From Paenibacillus albus (GTDB lineage Bacteria > Bacillota > Bacilli > Paenibacillales > Paenibacillaceae): a stretch of 64,000 nt of DNA. The stretch lies in assembly GCF_003952225.1 (NCBI RefSeq), contig NZ_CP034437.1:2370501-2434500 (forward strand), given 5' to 3'. Of the stretch, positions 59,729 to 64,000 are shown piece by piece (position 1 is the first letter of the stretch; every line of letters starts with the position of its first letter). Both the position numbers and the translations under genes were made by a program. The notes under the pieces are model-generated. The model did no database searches, was not told the origin of the DNA, and saw only the letters and a program-made list of their open reading frames with translations.

Positions 59729-59797
59729 GTACGAGGGCCATGCATAAAGGGATGAGCAGCGTGTATGCTGTTCATCCTAAAGCGATGGCCTTCGTAC
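59729..59797 (-). promoter_or_regulatory. 69 bp imperfect inverted repeat in the mqnE leader
   Basis: In the 436 bp gap between mqnE and the divergent hemolysin III gene. GTACGA, GGCCAT, GGGATGA and CAGC pair in order with GCTG, TCATCC, ATGGCC and TCGTAC around GTGTAT, with small internal loops. It ends about 10 bases before the mqnE ribosome site, so it would be in the mRNA leader. The rest of the gap (to 60136) holds CATGAC/GTCATG and GACTATAGTC palindromes and an isolated TTGACA at 59936; no gene is supported there. Confidence 0.6.
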
Positions 59798-60136
59798 AAC
59801 AACGAATCCGCCCGCATATGCATGGTTGGCGAAGACGTTCAGTTTTGAGTCCGGTGTATGATGTGAAATAGTGTGAAAAATAGATATTAAACAACATTGT
59901 GAAAAAAATTACTTGCGCCGACTCTAAAAATCCAATTGACAATGACTTAACTTATTATAAACCTCATTATGGTGAGCGGCAACTATTAAGTCATGCCAGC
60001 GTAACATGACATTGGAAGGAGCCGGACTATAGTCGGTTGGCACAAATTGAATAGCATGGTACGCTATTCTAAACTGAACGGACTGGCTGCGACAGCAGGC
60101 TGCTGCTCAACCAGTGGGAGAAAAGAGGTATTCGTT

Positions 60137-60781
60137 ATGGCAAACACCCATACGTATTCGCGCAGGGAAGAAGTGGCTAACGCCATTACGCACGGACTAG
60201 GCGCGGCACTCAGCATCGCGGCGCTCGTGCTTCTGATTGTTTTTGCAGCGCTCAAAGGGAATGCTGAACATGTGGTAAGCTTCACGATTTATGGTTCGAT
60301 GATGCTTCTGCTGTATGTCTCTTCAACACTCGTACACAGCTTTCCAGAAGGAAAAGCGAAGAAGTTCTTTGAAATTATGGATCATTCCTGCATCTATCTC
60401 TTTATCGCAGGAACGTATACGCCAATCGTATTGCATATGGTACAAGGCGCAGCAGGCTGGACGTTATTCGGCATCGTCTGGGGACTCGCGCTATGCGGCG
60501 TCGTGTTTAAAGCTTTCTATGCGTCCAAATTTCTGTTCACTTCAACGGTGCTGTATGTGCTGATGGGCTGGATTATCGTCTTTGCATGGGAACCGCTTAG
60601 GGAGAATCTTGCTCCTGCAGGACTCCAATTGCTCATCGCCGGCGGTGTACTCTACACGGTAGGGACGATTTTCTATGTGTGGCGCAGCTTTAAATATCAT
60701 CACGCGGTATGGCATATGTTCGTACTCGGAGGCTCGGTGCTTCATTTCTTTGCGATCTTGCTGTACGTCTTGCCTCAATAA
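60137..60781 (+). CDS. Hemolysin III family protein (TrhA/YqfA-type)
   Basis: 214 residues, seven membrane helices. Conserved HGLGAALSIAAL near the N-terminus, YVSSTLVHSF and FFEIMDHSCIYLFIAGTYTP, and the C-terminal YHHAVWHMFVLGGSVLHFFA hold the His/Asp metal-site pattern of PAQR-like proteins. In bacteria these help membrane-energetics homeostasis; the haemolysin name is historical. ATG 60137 follows AAAAGAGGT; the upstream in-frame extension has no ribosome site. Confidence 0.93.
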   Translation: MANTHTYSRREEVANAITHGLGAALSIAALVLLIVFAALKGNAEHVVSFTIYGSMMLLLYVSSTLVHSFPEGKAKKFFEIMDHSCIYLFIAGTYTPIVLHMVQGAAGWTLFGIVWGLALCGVVFKAFYASKFLFTSTVLYVLMGWIIVFAWEPLRENLAPAGLQLLIAGGVLYTVGTIFYVWRSFKYHHAVWHMFVLGGSVLHFFAILLYVLPQ

Positions 60782-60912
60782 TGGAATGGGAATAGCTGCA
60801 AGCATGTTGTTCGTGTATTGAGTCCACTTGTGAAGTGGAGTATAATTAACTTACGAATATAAAGTGAGTTTACGCTTTTACGCGTTTTAAACAAGCCCAA
60901 GGAGGGATTAGC

Positions 60913-61275
60913 ATGATTACAATTAGCGATTCAGCGAACGAGAAGATAAAAGAAATGCTTGCAGCGGAGGAAGCTCCGGAGCTGTTCTTGCGCATCGGCG
61001 TGAAGGAAGGCGGCTGCAGCGGATTCTCTTACGGCATGGGCTTCGACGATGAGCTTGCCGATACCGATAAAGAGATGGAGTTTAGCGGCTTGAAGGTTGT
61101 CGTGGATGACGACAGCATGAAGTATTTGAACGGACTCATTATCGACTACAAAGAGTCTGCAATGGGCGGCGGCTTCACGATTGAGAACCCGAACGCATCA
61201 GCAACATGCGGCTGTGGTTCGAGCTTCCGTACTGCTACGGATGCAGGCAAACCGGCTGCGGCTGGCGAGTGCTAA
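60913..61275 (+). CDS. HesB/IscA family Fe-S cluster assembly protein (ErpA/YutM-like)
   Basis: 120 residues. Cys35 in GGCSGFSYGM and Cys99/Cys101 in TCGCGSSF are the three conserved cluster-binding cysteines of A-type carriers. The C-terminal AGKPAAAGEC is an extra short tail. It delivers [4Fe-4S] clusters to target enzymes, such as the Fe-S proteins encoded in this window (SdaA, MqnE). ATG follows AAGGAGGG. Strong terminator. Confidence 0.95.
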   Translation: MITISDSANEKIKEMLAAEEAPELFLRIGVKEGGCSGFSYGMGFDDELADTDKEMEFSGLKVVVDDDSMKYLNGLIIDYKESAMGGGFTIENPNASATCGCGSSFRTATDAGKPAAAGEC

Positions 61276-61309
61276 TTATTGATTTAGCGACGGGGCGATA
61301 AGCCCTTCA

Positions 61310-61350
61310 CACGAAAGCCCTGACTATTACAGTCAGGGCTTTCGTTTTTT
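61310..61350 (+). terminator. Rho-independent terminator after the IscA-type gene
   Basis: ACGAAAGCCCTGACT pairs perfectly with AGTCAGGGCTTTCGT around ATTAC, followed by six T; also usable by the converging ankyrin gene. Confidence 0.95.
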
Positions 61351-61364
61351 ACCCAGCCGTTAGC

Positions 61365-61886
61365 TCAGCCAGTCGCGCCAATACTCCGAAGCAGCTCCGC
61401 GACATGATTGTTGCCTTGCTTGATTGCAAGCGTGAGAGCCGTTTCCCCGTCCTCCATTGCTGCGTTAACTTCGGCTCCATGTTCAATCAACAAGCGGATA
61501 ATCTCGATGTTATCGTCATGGAATGCGGCGGTGTGCAGACATGTATGGCCATTGCTGTCAAAGATCGTTGTCTGAGCTTGCTTCATTAGAAGCAATTTGA
61601 TGACATCGATACTTCGTTCTCCTGCAATTGCTGCGTGCAAAGCGGTGTTCGAAGGGATGTAAGAAAGCTTGGAATGCGATACCGCATTCACATCTGCGCC
61701 ATTGTCCAGCAATACCTGTACGGCATCGCGGTTTCCAAAGTGTGCTGCATACCCAAGTGGTGTTAGTCCTTGTTCATTCTCCGTATTCGCAAGTTCCGAA
61801 TGCGCTTCCAAAATCGCGCTTAAACGTTCAGCGTCACCCGACTGAGCAGCTTGAAAGACTTCCTCAATCTGTTGTTTGAGCTCCAT
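61365..61886 (-). CDS. Ankyrin repeat protein
   Basis: 173 residues with about four ankyrin repeats: TPLGYAAHFGNRDAVQVLLD, TALHAAIAGERSIDVIKLLL, TCLHTAAFHDDNIEIIRLLI and TALTLAIKQGNNHVAELLRS. A protein-protein binding module with no catalytic part. ATG 61886 follows TTGGGGG; the frame continues upstream without a ribosome site. Next to an AraC remnant and an aldo/keto reductase, so the partner is not evident. Confidence 0.93.
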   Translation of the reverse strand: MELKQQIEEVFQAAQSGDAERLSAILEAHSELANTENEQGLTPLGYAAHFGNRDAVQVLLDNGADVNAVSHSKLSYIPSNTALHAAIAGERSIDVIKLLLMKQAQTTIFDSNGHTCLHTAAFHDDNIEIIRLLIEHGAEVNAAMEDGETALTLAIKQGNNHVAELLRSIGATG

Positions 61887-61968
61887 GATCAGATTTACCC
61901 CCAACTCGAATTTGATTTCATTGCCACTTCTCATTCTACCTGCGCTCAGAAAGTCTGCTTATTGAAAA

Positions 61969-62196
61969 TCACCTTTTTTCACGGAAATGCGAAGTAATGG
62001 AGTACTCCTGATCCTGATTAAGCAGCAGATAGCTTCCTGTCTCGACCGCATAGTGGCCATGACCTGCTTGATAGTAAGCTCGCCCATTCCGAAAGGTTTT
62101 TATGGACAAGGCGCCTTTGCCTTTCCAATAGTAATTTGCGCTTCTAGCATGGAGGATGGAGCTGAAGTTCTGGGTGTTCGAATGGATAGTTGGCAT
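61969..62196 (-). pseudogene. 5' remnant of an AraC family regulator gene
   Basis: 75 codons resembling only the cupin N-terminus of AraC-type proteins: NYYWKGKGALSIKTFRNGRA and AGHGHYAVETGSYLLLNQDQEYSI. It then ends at FREKR and a stop, with no HTH region in any frame before the ankyrin gene. Normal members have about 280 residues. AGGTGACAATC precedes the ATG, so the ribosome site survives. A short stand-alone cupin is possible but less likely. Confidence 0.6.
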
Positions 62197-62292
62197 GATT
62201 GTCACCTGGCCGATAAATTTCTACGTATATGTTTCTGAACGGAGGTCCAGTTCTCCTGCTTATTTTGAAGAAAATGGAAAGTTTCTGGGCAT

Positions 62293-62343
62293 AAAAAGAG
62301 GCTGCGAAGAGTAGGAACGAGTCCGTTCTCTCTTCGCAGCCCT
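62293..62343 (-). terminator. Rho-independent terminator of the aldo/keto reductase gene
   Basis: Minus strand: GGCTGCGAAGAG pairs perfectly with CTCTTCGCAGCC, then CTTTTTATG. It has a 17-base loop. Confidence 0.9.
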
Positions 62344-62348
62344 TTCTA

Positions 62349-63296
62349 TTACTCTGCCGACGCGATGGCGCGGATTTCCGCAAGTGTCGCATCATCAAGC
62401 GTAACATCAATAGCCGGCAGCACGCCTAGAATATGGCTCGGCTTCCGCACGCCGACGATGGCGCTTGTAATGGCCGGATGCGCGAGATCGTATGCGACGG
62501 CTAGCTGAGGCAGTGTAATGTCATACCGTGCCGCGATCAGCTTCAGCTTCTCGGCTCTGTCAACATTGCTGCGAAGTCCTTCGCCCGTATGTGCCTTGTT
62601 GCGCGAGCGCCAATCGTCCGGACCGAATGTCGTTTCGTATGTATAGTTGCCGGATAGCAGGCCGGAAGTGAGCGGGCTGTAAGCAACGACGCCAATGCCA
62701 TTTGCTTGGCAGAAAGGAAGCAGCTCCTTCTCAGCCGCAGGTCTTAGAATCGAATAAGGAGGCTGCAGCGAGTCGACATGTCTGACGGTAAGCGATTGCT
62801 GAAGCTGCTCTACATTGTAGTTACTCACGCCGACATAGCGAACTTTACCGTCTTGAACGAGCTTATCCATCGCACGCATCGTTTCTTCAGCAGGCAATTC
62901 CGCATCCGGCCAGTGCATCTGGTACAGGTCGATGTAATCTGTGCCGAGCCGTTTAAGCGACGCTTCCGCTTCGCGAAGGACAGATTCGTACGCACCGGTA
63001 CGCGTAATGCTGCCGTTCTCATCCCAGACGAGGCCGCATTTGGTCGCAATAACAACCCGATCCCGGTCTTTGCTCAGCGCCTTGCCGAGCACTTCCTCGG
63101 AATGTCCAAGCCCATAAACTGCTGCCGTATCATAGAAGGTAATTCCTGCATCCAGCGCAGCTCGCACGCTCTCCGCCGACTGGTCATCGTCTTGGCCGCC
63201 CCAAGCGCTTGCCCAGCCTGCGCCACCGATTGCCCAAGAGCCGAAGCCAATTACAGAAATTTCAGGGCCGTTCTTGCCTAATTTGCGGTATTTCAT
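62349..63296 (-). CDS. Aldo/keto reductase
   Basis: 315 residues, NADPH-dependent TIM-barrel reductase. Catalytic tetrad: Asp/Tyr in ITFYDTAAVYGLGHSEE, Lys in VVIATKCGLV, His in LYQMHWPD. NADP-binding segments VGVSNYNVEQLQQ and AIVGVRKPSHI. Close to B. subtilis YhdN/IolS (general stress aldo/keto reductases). ATG 63296 follows AAGGAGTG; the GTG overlapping that site is rejected. Confidence 0.93.
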   Translation of the reverse strand: MKYRKLGKNGPEISVIGFGSWAIGGAGWASAWGGQDDDQSAESVRAALDAGITFYDTAAVYGLGHSEEVLGKALSKDRDRVVIATKCGLVWDENGSITRTGAYESVLREAEASLKRLGTDYIDLYQMHWPDAELPAEETMRAMDKLVQDGKVRYVGVSNYNVEQLQQSLTVRHVDSLQPPYSILRPAAEKELLPFCQANGIGVVAYSPLTSGLLSGNYTYETTFGPDDWRSRNKAHTGEGLRSNVDRAEKLKLIAARYDITLPQLAVAYDLAHPAITSAIVGVRKPSHILGVLPAIDVTLDDATLAEIRAIASAE

Positions 63297-63441
63297 CGTA
63301 AGTATCACTCCTTATACGTTGTATGGGCTGGCATTTCTTATTCATTATAATCAGAGTGTGGCAGTGTAAACAACTTTGGTATACTATGAAGAAAATACTA
63401 GATTTACGGAGCGATCAATCCAGAATAGAGGAGTCGTCGAG

Positions 63442-63969
63442 ATGCTTCATAGAGCAGCCGCAGCATTGCATACCAGAATCAAGGATAGCGGGGCAGAGGC
63501 ACCTTCTGTTCCGGTCATTGTATATGCACTTGAAATTGTCTTCAATACGGTTGCCATCGCGCTGCTTGTTCTGTTAGCGGGACTTGTGACAGGCGAGCTG
63601 CTTCGGACAGCGGAGCTCCTGGTTCTATTCGCATTAGTCCGGTTCATCTCAGGCGGTTATCACCTGCCCTCCAACGCTTATTGTATCCTCGTATCGACGC
63701 TTGTGTTGGCAGCGCTGCCTCATTTCAACTTATCTGATCCCATCATGTTCGGTCTCACGGGAGCATCATTGCTCATGATGCTGATCTTTGCCCCAGCTAA
63801 TTACGATACTTATGCGCGCATTTCTCCTAAGTACTTTCCGTTAATGAAGCTGCTTGCGAGCCTCATTGTTGCGGCGAATTTACTGCTCCAATCGGACATG
63901 CTGGCGCTTGCCTTTGCTGTCCAAGCAGTACTGCTGCCGTTCAAGAACAAACCTGCCGAAGCGGCATAA
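63442..63969 (+). CDS. AgrB-like accessory gene regulator protein
   Basis: 175 residues, five or six membrane helices. The AgrB cysteine-protease pair is intact: His74 and Cys81, seven residues apart, in RFISGGYHLPSNAYC. AgrB cuts and cyclises an AgrD propeptide to make a peptide signal. ATG 63442 follows AGAGGAG; the frame is open upstream. It ends 31 bases before the window edge, so the agrD-like gene that normally follows would lie outside. Confidence 0.88.
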   Translation: MLHRAAAALHTRIKDSGAEAPSVPVIVYALEIVFNTVAIALLVLLAGLVTGELLRTAELLVLFALVRFISGGYHLPSNAYCILVSTLVLAALPHFNLSDPIMFGLTGASLLMMLIFAPANYDTYARISPKYFPLMKLLASLIVAANLLLQSDMLALAFAVQAVLLPFKNKPAEAA

Positions 63970-64000
63970 CTTCATATTGATTAGATTGCTAGAACCTTGC

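Noticed and set aside
59936..59963. Promoter for the hemolysin III homologue (TTGACA at 59936)
   Set aside because: The best -10 candidates lie 14 or 16 bases away and match poorly; not strong enough to list.
60047..60136. N-terminal extension of the hemolysin III homologue
   Set aside because: No ribosome site before 60047; AAGAGGT precedes ATG 60137 and the family starts there.
1..64000. tRNA, rRNA, prophage or replication origin
   Set aside because: None of the characteristic sequences or gene sets was seen in the window.

Overview
The window is ordinary chromosomal DNA from an endospore-forming, mid-GC Firmicute, most likely Paenibacillus or a close Paenibacillaceae relative such as Cohnella. 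This rests on two alpha/beta small acid-soluble spore proteins, the cwlJ-gerQ cortex-lytic pair, a YjcZ-type peptide, many AraC-type regulators beside sugar genes, strong AGGAGG ribosome binding sites, T-box and c-di-AMP (ydaO) leaders, and menaquinone synthesis by the futalosine route (mqnE plus a UbiD/MqnL-type decarboxylase). There is no rRNA, tRNA, phage, insertion sequence or CRISPR array.

Layout. 0-6.8 kb: azoreductase with a divergent TetR gene broken by an in-frame stop, L-serine dehydratase (sdaAB/sdaAA), an AraC regulator divergent from a sugar isomerase/oxidoreductase pair, and glutathione peroxidase. 7-24 kb: envelope and carbohydrate genes, namely phosphodiester glycosidase, PhyH oxygenase with AraC, two CAP-domain proteins, GH42 beta-galactosidase with AraC, HNH endonuclease, orphan PAS histidine kinase, c-di-AMP riboswitch with a LysM-3D protein, polysaccharide deacetylase, acetylxylan esterase and SGNH hydrolase. 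24-32 kb: MCP, spore protein, YcgR/YcgQ-like pair (the second truncated), and a Fur-boxed pair encoding a lipoprotein and a beta-propeller/di-haem peroxidase lipoprotein. 32-41 kb: T-box trpS, SASP, yfhP, gerQ-cwlJ, ctaB-sco, an AEC transporter, Toprim protein and MFS transporter. 41-53 kb: CvpA-like/transglutaminase protein, PBP2, HAD, ThuA, MurJ/YtgP-like flippase, a copper-amine-oxidase-domain lipoprotein and thioredoxin. 52-64 kb: ctaA overlapping a ubiD-like gene, HEPN, SDR, Fe-S genes (NifU, YuzB, YutJ, IscA types), mqnE with a long leader hairpin, a hemolysin III homologue, ankyrin protein, an AraC remnant, aldo/keto reductase and AgrB at the right edge.

Shared themes. Respiratory-chain assembly is spread over 37-62 kb: haem O synthase, SCO, haem A synthase, menaquinone enzymes and Fe-S factors. 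Spore and cell-wall functions form the second theme.

The least explained material is intergenic. Four tandem arrays (21.9-22.4 and 31.7-32.0 kb) have 51-52 bp periods, and three of them share anchor positions. Two copies of a ~184 bp inverted element (6.86 and 45.6 kb) share a 50/60/50 spacing of one ~24 bp motif. A set of GAGAG hairpins beside the second copy is also spaced by 50 bp. All are non-coding as far as the reading frames show.
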